The notes beneath the pieces were generated by a model that made no database searches, was not told the DNA's origin, and saw nothing but the letters and a program-made list of their open reading frames with translations. 64,000 nt of DNA from an uncultured Bacteroides sp. (lineage in GTDB: Bacteria; Bacteroidota; Bacteroidia; Bacteroidales; Bacteroidaceae), in contig CAQOGY010000008.1 in NCBI GenBank assembly GCA_948847595.1, forward strand, positions 1 to 64,000, given 5' to 3'. Positions 43,400 through 52,016 of this stretch are shown in pieces. How positions within the stretch are numbered: the stretch's first letter is position 1; each line of letters begins with the position of its first letter. Both the position numbers and the translations under genes were made by a program.

Positions 43400-43624
43400 A
43401 ACCCTGCTTGCTGCCTCTCCTTTTAGACTCACCGGGTATGCCCTTATTTCCACTTGCGGAAGCGTAACCCTCATGCGAGGTCTTGACCTCCAGTTTTACG
43501 ACGGGCTTGCCCGTCCGGAAGGAAGTGCTTCCAGCACGTAGCCTAATACGCACTTTGCCCCGGACGGGCAAAATGCAGAGACCGCAAAGGCGGCAGCAAG
43601 CTGTAAAAATAGCATATAGGACAC
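43400..43624 (+). other. Putative origin of transfer (oriT)
   Basis: Just upstream of the relaxase are dense inverted repeats: GACGGGC/GCCCGTC (43500-43515), TTGCCCGTCCGG (43507-43518) with CCGGACGGGCAA (43560-43571), GGAAG/CTTCC (43521-43532), and GCACTTTGCCC (about 43550-43560) with GGGCAAAATGC (43566-43576), one mismatch. The first and last hairpins compete with the long one for pairing, a common layout of MobV-type oriT. The nick site is not identified. Confidence 0.55.
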
Positions 43625-45085
43625 ATGGCGAACAACATCAAACAGGTTATGGACATCAGGCCCGGAAAGGGCATGACCACCGGTCAAAGCGACGAGCATC
43701 AGCGCAACTGGACGGAAAGAGGTTGGGAATGGGCATCGAAGCACGGCAACTATGACCGCACCCGTGAACGGCTTAACTTTGAAGTCATCAAAGGAGGTAA
43801 GGTCGTGCCAGTGGATAAGTCCAAATCCATACCGGATCGCATGGCGGAAACCTTGCGTGAGCGTAGTATCAAAGACCCCAACGCCGGGCTTACCGAACCG
43901 AAGTTCCGTACTGTGGCGAATATCATCTTTGGAGGCTCCAGGGAGAGGATGCACGAGATAGCCTTTGGCGGCCAGAAAGTAAACCTCACGCATGGAGCTG
44001 ATAACTCACATATCCGGCGCAACAAGGATATAGAACTTTGGGCGCAGGACGTGTACAGGTTTGCGTGTGACAAATGGGGGGAGGATAATGTCATAGGCTT
44101 CTATGTACACCTTGACGAACTCAACCCACACGTGCATTGCACCGTGATACCGGTAGATGAACGGAATAAGATTTCGTTCAACAAGATTTTCGGAGGAAAT
44201 ATCTATGACTTCAAAGAGCGTCTGTTCGCACTCCACGACGAGCTTGCCAAAGTCAATGGGAAGTGGGGATTGAACCGTGGAGACAGCGTGAGCGTGACCG
44301 GCACCAAGCACCGCACAACGGAAGAATACAGGCGTGCGTTGAGCCGTGAATGTACCGCGCTGGAGAAACAGATTGGGAACGACCGTGAGCTGCTTCGACA
44401 ACTCCATTCGGACATCCGTCTGGCAGAAAAAAGAGTGAAAGGATTATCTACCATGATTGCCAATCAGGAACAAAAGAAACTGGAATTGGAGGAAGAAATC
44501 AGAACAGTGGCCACTGATTTGAGGACGGGCAAAGGGGATTCCGAAGAACTCCAGAAACGCATCGCTAAGCTTGATTATGAGCTTCAGAAAGTACTTGAAA
44601 ACCTGTCCGACAAACGGGAGAAATTGGCGGAAGCCGACTGCAAATTGTCGGAGTTGAAAACACTGGAGGCCGAATCGAAAGACAAGGTGGAGAGTTACAG
44701 GGAGGAAGTGAGACTAGCTACTTATAATCTGGAGAACCAGGTCCGATACAGATTGGCGGAAGCCATGGTCGGTGACATCATCCGGGAGTTCAGGACGCAT
44801 TTCCAAAGTTTGGGGAAAGAGGCGCAAAGCGTGTTCGATGATTCATTGATTAAGGACATGGCCGAACGTGGCGAAGATATATTCAAGTGCGCCATTTACC
44901 TTTTCGCCAATTATGTCGATTTGGCCACCACCTTTGCCGAAGGGCATGGAGGTGGCGGAGGGGGAAGCGACCTGCCCTGGAGAAGGAAGGAGGACGAGGA
45001 CGACCGGACATGGGCAAGGCGTTGCTTGCAGAGGGCACACCGGATGATGAAGCCTGCCGGTGGAAAGAGCGTCCGTAAAAAATAA
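43625..45085 (+). CDS. mobV: MobV-family relaxase
   Basis: Nicks one strand at oriT and pilots it during conjugation. N-terminal motif region with NYDRTRERLNFEV (residues 42-54) and the metal motif HLDELNPHVH at 162-171 (H162, D164, E165, H169, H171), typical of MobV/Pre relaxases. After about residue 220 the protein becomes long coiled coil (EKQIGNDRELLRQLHSDIRLAEKRV and onward) with a Gly-rich stretch near the C-terminus. 486 residues. The relaxase type and upstream hairpins support oriT at 43400-43624. Confidence 0.9.
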   Translation: MANNIKQVMDIRPGKGMTTGQSDEHQRNWTERGWEWASKHGNYDRTRERLNFEVIKGGKVVPVDKSKSIPDRMAETLRERSIKDPNAGLTEPKFRTVANIIFGGSRERMHEIAFGGQKVNLTHGADNSHIRRNKDIELWAQDVYRFACDKWGEDNVIGFYVHLDELNPHVHCTVIPVDERNKISFNKIFGGNIYDFKERLFALHDELAKVNGKWGLNRGDSVSVTGTKHRTTEEYRRALSRECTALEKQIGNDRELLRQLHSDIRLAEKRVKGLSTMIANQEQKKLELEEEIRTVATDLRTGKGDSEELQKRIAKLDYELQKVLENLSDKREKLAEADCKLSELKTLEAESKDKVESYREEVRLATYNLENQVRYRLAEAMVGDIIREFRTHFQSLGKEAQSVFDDSLIKDMAERGEDIFKCAIYLFANYVDLATTFAEGHGGGGGGSDLPWRRKEDEDDRTWARRCLQRAHRMMKPAGGKSVRKK

Positions 45086-45236
45086 GAGAAATTCACTCTC
45101 CATGAAGTCTGATTGACAGTCTGATTGGGAGAAGTAAAAAAGAATACTTGTTAAAGACGGCGTGATAGGCTTCCATACGTTCAGGCATAGATCGGTCACG
45201 TTGTTTCTTTGCATCACAAACCAAATTTTAGATAGA

Positions 45237-46670
45237 ATGAAGAGAATATTTTTGTTTATGTTGCCAATGGCATTTTCGATGGGAGCACAGGCTTACAATG
45301 TGAATATAGCCGATACGGTGTGTACCCGTCACAGAGAGTATTTCAAGGAGAAGTGGGAAACGGTACAGCCTTCTTACCTGATCGATGTCGTTTCCGTCTC
45401 CACGTGGAAAGATAACTGGTTCCTGAATGTTTCCGGCGGTACTTCCGCTTTCTTGGGTTCACCATTAGGGTGTGAAGATTTATTTGGCAGGATGAAGCCT
45501 ACATTGGCTGTTTCGGCAGGCAAATGGTTCACGCCAGCTATAGGAGGTCGCTTGTCCTATCAGGGTTTCCGATTCAAGGATTCACGGTTGGAAACACAAT
45601 CATATCAATTCTGCCATGCGGATTTGCTTTGGAATGTATTGGCAGGCTTGGATAGGGGCAATACACCGTGCCGTTGGAGTCTCATCCCTTATGCGGGAGC
45701 CGGTATCATCCACCACAAGGGGAGCGGCCACCATCCGTTTGCTCTTTCCTACGGCATACAGGGCAGATACCGTCTTACAGACCGTTTCCACTTGCTTGCG
45801 GAACTGGGTGGCACCACGACTTTCAAGGACTTCGACGGTTATGGTGCTTCAGACCAATTCGGGGATAATTTAGTGGGCCTGACGGCAGGAATCTCCTTTA
45901 CGATTGGCAAGGTCGGTTGGCGGAAGGTGATAGACCCTGTTCCTTATATAAGACAGAATGAGGAACTGGCTGTTCATGCCTTGTGTTTGGCAGGGAAGAA
46001 CCGGGGATTACAGAAAAACAATGCCATGAACCTGGCCATTATCGCCGAGTTGAAGAAGATTCTGGAGTTGGAAGGTCTGTTAGACCGATACGCTGATAAG
46101 CTGTCCGAACTTGTCGGCAACGCAGAAAGCCAAACCGCTTCTTCCGGCTATCCGAGAAACAATTACAGCGGATTAAATTCGCTTCGCGCAAGGTTGAATC
46201 AATCACCCTTGACGGAGGCAAGCGACTCTACATCTTCCGCTCATCCGGCGGCACATACCAATGAGCAAATTGTTTCACAAAGACAGCATACCCACCATTT
46301 AGATAGTGATGCCTCACAGCTTGTTTCCGACAGCCTGTATGTCGGGGCACCTATCTATTTCTTCTTTGTCCTGAATACCGGCCATCTGACTGATACCTCG
46401 CAACTCATCAACCTTGACGGGATAGCCCGGATTGCCAATAAGCATAGGTTGCATATCCGGGTTTCAGGAGCGGCAGACAATGCCACGGGTAATGAAACGC
46501 TCAACAATTCATTGGGGCTTTGCCGTGCGGAATACATCAAGGCCCAGCTTATCAAACGTGCCGTGCCAAGCAACCGTATTGAAATTGTTTCAGAAGGGGG
46601 GATTGACGATTATTCACCCAATGAGGCAAACAGGAACGCTTGTGTAAGATTGCTTTCTCCCCCAAAATGA
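45237..46670 (+). CDS. OmpA-family outer membrane protein of the ICE
   Basis: 477 residues from the ATG at 45237; an earlier in-frame start at 45162 is unlikely because only the later one gives a clean signal peptide (MKRIFLFMLPMAFSMGAQA). The middle contains beta-rich segments of a barrel (GGRLSYQGFRF, GIQGRYRLTDRFHLLAELGG), and the last 100 residues are an OmpA-like peptidoglycan-binding domain (LRIRVSGAAD-type pattern with NNSLGLCRAEYIK and NRIEIVSEGG). It may stabilise the transfer apparatus or mating contact at the outer membrane. Confidence 0.8.
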   Translation: MKRIFLFMLPMAFSMGAQAYNVNIADTVCTRHREYFKEKWETVQPSYLIDVVSVSTWKDNWFLNVSGGTSAFLGSPLGCEDLFGRMKPTLAVSAGKWFTPAIGGRLSYQGFRFKDSRLETQSYQFCHADLLWNVLAGLDRGNTPCRWSLIPYAGAGIIHHKGSGHHPFALSYGIQGRYRLTDRFHLLAELGGTTTFKDFDGYGASDQFGDNLVGLTAGISFTIGKVGWRKVIDPVPYIRQNEELAVHALCLAGKNRGLQKNNAMNLAIIAELKKILELEGLLDRYADKLSELVGNAESQTASSGYPRNNYSGLNSLRARLNQSPLTEASDSTSSAHPAAHTNEQIVSQRQHTHHLDSDASQLVSDSLYVGAPIYFFFVLNTGHLTDTSQLINLDGIARIANKHRLHIRVSGAADNATGNETLNNSLGLCRAEYIKAQLIKRAVPSNRIEIVSEGGIDDYSPNEANRNACVRLLSPPK

Positions 46671-46711
46671 GGATTACTTTTTGTTCATAATAAAAAACTT
46701 ATATTGTGTGA

Positions 46712-46750
46712 TAGTCGGTTAGCCTGTGAAGGTCAGCCGGCTAATTTTTG
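46712..46750 (+). terminator. Terminator after the OmpA-like gene
   Basis: TAGTCGGTT (46712-46720) pairs with AGCCGGCTA (46735-46743), two pairs being G-T, followed by ATTTTT. The rest of the gap up to 46897 shows nothing. Confidence 0.7.
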
Positions 46751-46897
46751 AAATAAAGATAAAAATAATATAGTGATTTTTTTAATCAACTTTATTTGTA
46801 AACATCCACTCAAATGAAATTACCAAATATTTGTAGCCTTATTTAGTAGTGGGAAAAAACAATCAAGTGAATTATTGAAAATTTCGACAAACTAATG

Positions 46898-47995
46898 TCA
46901 TTTCAAAGCAAGCAAAGCATTCCTGTTTTTTCTAGTATTAAAAACTTGAGATAATACATGATCGAAGAAAATATTTGGAATCTTTTGGGAGAATGATGGA
47001 ATTTTTTCATTTAGTAAACTGACAGCTAATCCACCCACAGCCGGAAGGATTAGTCCTGTAACAGAAACCAGTCCCCATCTAAACCATTTTTCTGCTTGTG
47101 AAGATGAGTTACCTCCTAAAAGGATTCGCTCCAGTTCATTTATATTATAGTTATTCGATTGTAGCCAATCTCTATAAAAACCTCCAAAAGCATGATCTCT
47201 TACTTGAATAATTTTTTTTATATCAATTATTTTATTGTAATAAAGCAAAGATAAGTTGGGAATATTCCTTGCAAAAAGATATTTGTTCATTCTATCATTA
47301 AGAGTTTGTTCTGGAATTAGATTGTTTTTCTGCATGAAATAATACTTAGCTTCATCTTCTAAAATTATTTCATCAGTCTGTAAATAACTACCCCACACAA
47401 TACTTCTTTCGAATAGGCATAATCTTACGGCACTCCATGTGTCTTTTTCGTTAATGTCAAGGATGTTTTCAGATTCTATATTTAAATAGGTTCTAATTTG
47501 ATTATTGATTGTGAAATCCTCATACATATTTTCTTGGGCAATATGATCCCAATATACATATTCTTCCGATTCTGAATCAGAAGTTACCTTTTCAAATACT
47601 TGCTTGATAAATAAAGATGCCTGAAAACCATATTTGTTATTTATTCGTTCAATAACTTTATCATAATAATTACTCTTATGCATATTCATAAATAGCAAAT
47701 TTTCATTTCCTATCATGAATGCTGGAAACCACCAATTATCAATTATTACAAGTTCTTGCCTTTCATATAAAAGTCTAAAGGCTTCAAAACCCAAAACGTC
47801 TATAATTTCTTCCAATGAATCTGTCCTGATAATGATTTTATCATGTGTTAGCAAACAATTTATAACTCGATTCAAATAATATAAATGTTCAGGCATAGTA
47901 AGTTCTGGATATTTTCCAAAATGCCATCTATCATAACATATACCAGATTCGACTTCCTTTATCCTATATGAAAAACTGTCAAATAATACTGCCAT
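46898..47995 (-). CDS. AT-rich cargo protein, unknown, C-terminal membrane segment
   Basis: 365 residues, clearly richer in A/T codons (Asn, Ile, Lys, Tyr) than its neighbours. No known domain; the N-terminal half contains LNRVINCLLTHDKIIIRTDSLEEI and VIIDNWWFPAFMIGN, reminiscent of cytosolic alpha/beta proteins. Near the C-terminus is one hydrophobic helix (about 312-330, WGLVSVTGLILPAVGGLAVS). It lies 64 bp downstream of the NYN gene on the same strand and is probably co-transcribed with it. Base composition suggests recent acquisition as cargo, possibly a defence gene. Confidence 0.6.
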   Translation of the reverse strand: MAVLFDSFSYRIKEVESGICYDRWHFGKYPELTMPEHLYYLNRVINCLLTHDKIIIRTDSLEEIIDVLGFEAFRLLYERQELVIIDNWWFPAFMIGNENLLFMNMHKSNYYDKVIERINNKYGFQASLFIKQVFEKVTSDSESEEYVYWDHIAQENMYEDFTINNQIRTYLNIESENILDINEKDTWSAVRLCLFERSIVWGSYLQTDEIILEDEAKYYFMQKNNLIPEQTLNDRMNKYLFARNIPNLSLLYYNKIIDIKKIIQVRDHAFGGFYRDWLQSNNYNINELERILLGGNSSSQAEKWFRWGLVSVTGLILPAVGGLAVSLLNEKIPSFSQKIPNIFFDHVLSQVFNTRKNRNALLALK

Positions 47996-48059
47996 TTATT
48001 GAATCCAATTATTATAAAAAAACTGTATCTCTATCCCTGCCTTGAATAGCAATGAGATG

Positions 48060-48713
48060 TTATTTTTCTCCTCTTTGTAAAACTTTCCATTCCGTTGGAA
48101 TGGAAAGTTCAAATCCATTGGCAAGCGTTATTTTATCTGGCAATAATGCCTGCTTAAACCTCTTTTCATAGCGCAACATCTGAATGGGTGCTCCATTTCC
48201 CATTGTAGCCAAGTTACTAGAATACTGATGAGGTGGGAAATAGATAAATACATTGATTTTAGCTTCTTTGGCCAGTTCAACGGCTGGTATCATATCACTG
48301 TCTGCGGAAACAATGATAGCAAGGTCACAGTTATGTTGGAAAGCGTCGGCCACAATCTGGGTAGCTATACGCACGTCAGACTCCTTTTCTTCGTAAGTAT
48401 GGATGATATTGTGGCATTTGAAACACTCGATTTCCTTTTTTAGATACTTTCCCAATATCAACTTAAATTTCGGATTCTCCTTATTGGCTTGGAAAAAGGC
48501 ATCCTGTCTTTTCCGTTTACCTACGTCTGTCGGTCTAGCAGAGAAATACTTTACTGCTATTAATTCCTGATTAGGACGTAAGAAAGACTCCATCAACTTG
48601 ACAATATCTAGCCAATAATACTTCTTCCACGGAGCGGTCTTTAATCCATAATAGAAGTTGAATCCGTCAATGTAAATGATTACTCGTTGCTTGTTTTTTT
48701 CTGCCATAGTCAT
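48060..48713 (-). CDS. NYN-domain (LabA/DUF88-like) predicted nuclease
   Basis: Predicted PIN-like RNase of the NYN family. From the ATG at 48713 the protein has 217 residues: YIDGFNFY with D16, KESDVRIAT with D113, and SADSDMIPAVELAKE with D138 and D140, the acidic cluster that binds metal. A CFKC pair lies in the middle. The frame extends to 48761, but those 16 codons run through two leader hairpins and are unlikely to be translated. ATGs at 48713 and 48707 are both possible. A consensus promoter and an attenuator-like leader precede it. Confidence 0.8.
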   Translation of the reverse strand: MTMAEKNKQRVIIYIDGFNFYYGLKTAPWKKYYWLDIVKLMESFLRPNQELIAVKYFSARPTDVGKRKRQDAFFQANKENPKFKLILGKYLKKEIECFKCHNIIHTYEEKESDVRIATQIVADAFQHNCDLAIIVSADSDMIPAVELAKEAKINVFIYFPPHQYSSNLATMGNGAPIQMLRYEKRFKQALLPDKITLANGFELSIPTEWKVLQRGEK

Positions 48714-48714
48714 A

Positions 48715-48778
48715 TAAAAAATAAGCCCTCGAAATCGAGGGCGAGCCTTGGTCTTTCCCAACCAAGGGGGATAATTTT
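48715..48778 (-). ncRNA. Attenuator-like leader of the NYN gene
   Basis: Two stems in the predicted 5' leader: ACCAAGG/CCTTGGT (arms 48746-48752 and 48761-48767) and the 18-bp palindrome GCCCTCGA-AA-TCGAGGGC (48725-48742). On the RNA sense strand the second stem is followed by TTATTTTTT, as in an intrinsic terminator, ending just before the start codon. A short RNA of about 60 nt or conditional read-through is therefore expected. Confidence 0.65.
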
Positions 48779-48784
48779 ATACTG

Positions 48785-48815
48785 CAAATGTACATTTTTT
48801 ATTTGAGAAAACAAA
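48785..48815 (-). promoter_or_regulatory. Consensus promoter of the NYN cassette
   Basis: On the minus strand TTTG (48815-48812), 19 nt, TACATTTG (48792-48785): exact match to -33/-7 boxes and spacing. Predicted start at about 48778. Confidence 0.8.
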
Positions 48816-49133
48816 CTTGTATGAGATTTATTTTGTAATCATAGCCATAAATTCAGCAAATTAACCTCTTTTAGCTCAATCCGCCATTCCCATCTACCAA
48901 GCCTTCCTTTTTACTCTGCAAAGTTACGGCTCGCAAAATCCGTCAAGTACCACTCCGTTATTTGAATATTTTAATAGGCTTTCCAAGCCCGGCATCAAAA
49001 TCCCCAAATTCCTTGCCTTTATTTTGCCTGACAAGCCGTTATGGGATTGCACGTAAAAATAGAACTCCTGGTAGAGATAAAAATTCTCTAATGAAAGGGG
49101 AAGTGCATAACCAACAATTTAAAGAGTAAGACA
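48816..49133. other. Spacer upstream of the 174-residue gene
   Basis: No gene. It holds TAACTTTG on the minus strand (48926-48919) without a fitting -33. CTTG (49012-49015) and CAAG (49032-49035) are flanked by AAATTC and CCGT, a loose echo of the leader motif. Confidence 0.4.
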
Positions 49134-49658
49134 ATGGAAAAGAAAATGATTTGGAGCAGCGAAATGCTTTATGATGATGAAGCGCGTGAAAACTATTTGG
49201 AAAATATGCGTGCCATTACGGAAAATAAGGATTACCAACTCACTGATGAAGAATGGGCAGACGAAGTGTATTTAGGCCTGTCCGATGAAAGAGGCAACCT
49301 TGATAAAAAGGTAAATGGCATTATTATTGCGTTTGCCGATTTAGGGCTATGGCAAGGCAGAAGAAATGCCTTTCAATTTTTTGGTAACAACATTGCCAAC
49401 ATACTTCATACCCGATGCGAGGATGCCGAATGGTACGGCGATGCCTACAACATACGTGGAATACTGCACCACCATGATGGCACCAACTATGTGCTTTACC
49501 GCATAGCCAAAGACGAAGAAACAGCCGAACGTATAGCAGCCAAGATTTACAACGGTGAGATAGACGAAAGAGGTTTCCGCAAACTGACACGTTCCCTATA
49601 TCCCGATGTGGCAGCAGTTTATGGCTGGAAAATTGCAGGACAAAAAAATGTGGTTTAG
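49134..49658 (+). CDS. ICE/phage-type protein of unknown function
   Basis: 174 residues. The central block FADLGLWQGRRNAFQFFGNNIANIL, then WYGDAYNIRGILHHHDGTNYVLYR, resembles a protein common on phages and ICEs of Firmicutes and Bacteroidetes, as far as I recall, without known function. N-terminus is acidic. A similarity to anti-restriction proteins is possible but not shown by any motif. Followed at 54 bp by another small gene. Confidence 0.65.
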   Translation: MEKKMIWSSEMLYDDEARENYLENMRAITENKDYQLTDEEWADEVYLGLSDERGNLDKKVNGIIIAFADLGLWQGRRNAFQFFGNNIANILHTRCEDAEWYGDAYNIRGILHHHDGTNYVLYRIAKDEETAERIAAKIYNGEIDERGFRKLTRSLYPDVAAVYGWKIAGQKNVV

Positions 49659-49712
49659 AAGTGGCAACACAAGAATGATTTATATTGATTTTCAACTAAA
49701 TAATTATACACA

Positions 49713-50174
49713 ATGAGCAAGTACGATTTTATCAAGAACGGCAACACCCTTTATTGGAACGCCCCCGACAACGGCAAGGCTTCAGGAGCTTACAAAGTGA
49801 TTTCCGCCCCCAAGGAAATTGACGAAGATAGCATTATCCTGATTGCCTCCGACCATTCGGAAGCCGAAGTTTTCCCCTCCGAGTTATTCCCCTTTGGCAT
49901 GACCATGAGTCATAAAGAGGATTTCCAGCGTTGGAAAGCCCGGTATGAAGCGGAAGGTACGATATTCTACGACCGACTTTCCGAAGTCACCTACACAGAC
50001 CGGGATTTATCCGTCGGTGACAGGGTTATCTTCACCAACGACCACGGAGTAGTATTCGGTCCCCACGAAGTGTTGGCTTTTGGAAAGCCAGTCAATGGCA
50101 GATGCGTATATATTGACAGCGATGCCTATTGGTTTGCCGACCGTCCGGAGCAATTAACGCTCATAGAAGAATAA
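49713..50174 (+). CDS. ICE protein, unknown
   Basis: 153 residues, beta-rich, no recognised family. Recurrent short strands (GAYKVISAPKEIDEDSIILIAS; VGDRVIFTNDHGVVFGPHEVLAFG) suggest a small barrel-like fold. Converges with the long minus-strand operon; a bidirectional hairpin separates them. Confidence 0.6.
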   Translation: MSKYDFIKNGNTLYWNAPDNGKASGAYKVISAPKEIDEDSIILIASDHSEAEVFPSELFPFGMTMSHKEDFQRWKARYEAEGTIFYDRLSEVTYTDRDLSVGDRVIFTNDHGVVFGPHEVLAFGKPVNGRCVYIDSDAYWFADRPEQLTLIEE

Positions 50175-50181
50175 AAAGAGC

Positions 50182-50215
50182 AGTGCAAGGAATGTGCCCA
50201 TACACTCCTTGCACT
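50182..50215 (-). terminator. Terminator of the minus-strand transfer operon
   Basis: AGTGCAAGGA (50182-50191) and TCCTTGCACT (50206-50215) form a perfect 10-bp stem. On the minus strand it is followed by GCTCTTTTTATT. It ends the operon that runs from beyond 64000 to 50223 and can also act on the convergent plus-strand gene. Confidence 0.85.
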
Positions 50216-50222
50216 CAACATC

Positions 50223-52016
50223 TTATCTTCCCCTCCGATAAGGCACATACTCATCCTCCTGTTCCCTTTCCTCATGTGCCACCTCCTGCGTGTTGCCATC
50301 ATTATCCGCATCCATGAGGTCTATTTGAGGATTTACCCTTTCGCCGGCAACATCGCCTCGGTACTGATATTCGGGCATTGCTTCCAAAGCCGTCCGGACA
50401 TTTTGCAGGTTGTCGGTAAGGTCTTTGTCATGGTCATAGGCAAAGCTGTGCCTTTCCGTAAATTTACCGTTTACGACTGTCCCTATATCCAGTGTATCAG
50501 ACAATCTGTTATAGTAAACGCATAGAATGTCACCGGTAGGCATCTCGAACTTCGGCGAACGTACTTTTACTGTTGAAAGGTATTCTTTTGCTACCATATC
50601 CTTTGCGAAATTCTTGACATCTTCAGATGCCCTTCCGATACCATAGCGACGGATGTGGTCACGTACCTCTTCTTCGCTATATTTCAACATCAGGTCATAA
50701 GTTCCTCCGACACTTCCGTTATAGACCAATGCCCATTTCTCATTTTCAATGAGCACGTTATCATGCGTATGCTGTGCCGGATATCTGTAAGTATACATCT
50801 CATCCATGCCATTCCCGTCATAATACTCCGTGGCTTCATTCAGTAGCCCCTCAAAGTCTCCTTTATCTTTGAATGCATCCAATCTTGCCGTATCATCCTG
50901 AGATTGAAGAAATGCCACAGAGCAATAGAACGGCCGGGCTTTTGCCTCAATTTTCTCAGCCACCGCATCAATCCGTTGTGCAATCATCGATGAAGCCTTT
51001 TTTACATCAAACAATGTGGTTTTCAAAAACTCCGGAGATTCCTTCAATACATCCAGCCAAGAACCGAGATACAGTGCACTATCCTCTTTGATTGTTTTGG
51101 TGATTCCATACTGTGATGCCACCAAAGCACTACCCAGTTCGGCCACCAGTTCCTCACGTGCATATTCTTTACTTCCGAATGCGGCTGGCTTGATACGGTC
51201 TAAGCGTCCTTCAGCCCCGGTGCTGTGTGTCATTTCATGCAGCAATGTTCCGTAGAATGTTTCCCCATTGATGAACTGGCTCTTTTCCGGTAGCACAATC
51301 GCATCTTTGCTAATGCTGTAATAAGCATTATCCTGATGTTCCAAAGAAATCGGACACACCCACAGATTTTCCGCAATCATCTCATCCAACGGGGCAAACG
51401 CTATTTTTTCATCGTCCAGCGAAGCCGACCGTTTCAGGTTGTTCTGTTCACACAGTTTTTCATACAGTTCCGGACGTGCTTCCCGAAGGTTGGTCTGCGC
51501 CACATTGAACACATTATGTACGTTCAGTTTGGGATAGACCGAATACTTCGCCTGTTCTTCCGGCGACAGTTTCCGATAATCCTCCATCTTGATTTTCTCT
51601 TTCGTCTCTTTATCCACTACGGTAAATGTGGTAATGAATACGGGAAACGATTTTTCCCCTTTCAGGACAGACACCTGCGGAAGCCTCTCCCCATTGGCAT
51701 CCGTCAATGGCCTATGGTTTCCCTGCTTGTCAGTCGAATAGTTCAGCCCCGACACACGCTGAAAGGTACAAAACACCGGAAGTTTGTAACCGTTTTCCTC
51801 GCAAAGCAGCATCAACATGAGTGCATTCATTCCGTTATATTCTCGACCGGAGAGGTTCTTCGGCCATGTCATAAAGCCCTCGGTAAACCATGGTTTCTTC
51901 CAATCCCCCTTGATAGACGATATTTTCTTTATCATCAACTCCGTAAACCGTTCAAGCGCACGTTCCTCCGCACTTGGCCCATCCGAATTATATCTTCTGT
52001 TTCCTGCCATACTCAA
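50223..52016 (-). CDS. ArdC-like anti-restriction / zincin protein
   Basis: 597 residues. N-terminal ArdC-type ssDNA-binding domain (NLSGREYNGMNALMLMLLCEENGYKLPVFCTFQRV and KGEKSFPVFI), followed by a zinc-peptidase-like domain with LLHEMTHSTG near 260 (HExxH). After about residue 370 a C-terminal extension of unknown fold follows, with a very acidic tail. ArdC protects entering conjugated DNA from restriction. It overlaps the upstream SSB-like gene by 4 bases and is the last gene of the operon. Confidence 0.82.
   Translation of the reverse strand: MSMAGNRRYNSDGPSAEERALERFTELMIKKISSIKGDWKKPWFTEGFMTWPKNLSGREYNGMNALMLMLLCEENGYKLPVFCTFQRVSGLNYSTDKQGNHRPLTDANGERLPQVSVLKGEKSFPVFITTFTVVDKETKEKIKMEDYRKLSPEEQAKYSVYPKLNVHNVFNVAQTNLREARPELYEKLCEQNNLKRSASLDDEKIAFAPLDEMIAENLWVCPISLEHQDNAYYSISKDAIVLPEKSQFINGETFYGTLLHEMTHSTGAEGRLDRIKPAAFGSKEYAREELVAELGSALVASQYGITKTIKEDSALYLGSWLDVLKESPEFLKTTLFDVKKASSMIAQRIDAVAEKIEAKARPFYCSVAFLQSQDDTARLDAFKDKGDFEGLLNEATEYYDGNGMDEMYTYRYPAQHTHDNVLIENEKWALVYNGSVGGTYDLMLKYSEEEVRDHIRRYGIGRASEDVKNFAKDMVAKEYLSTVKVRSPKFEMPTGDILCVYYNRLSDTLDIGTVVNGKFTERHSFAYDHDKDLTDNLQNVRTALEAMPEYQYRGDVAGERVNPQIDLMDADNDGNTQEVAHEEREQEDEYVPYRRGR

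Noticed and set aside
48714..48761. Start of the NYN protein at 48761
   Set aside because: Those 16 codons are the two leader hairpins, and the ATG would lie within 20 nt of the predicted transcript start.
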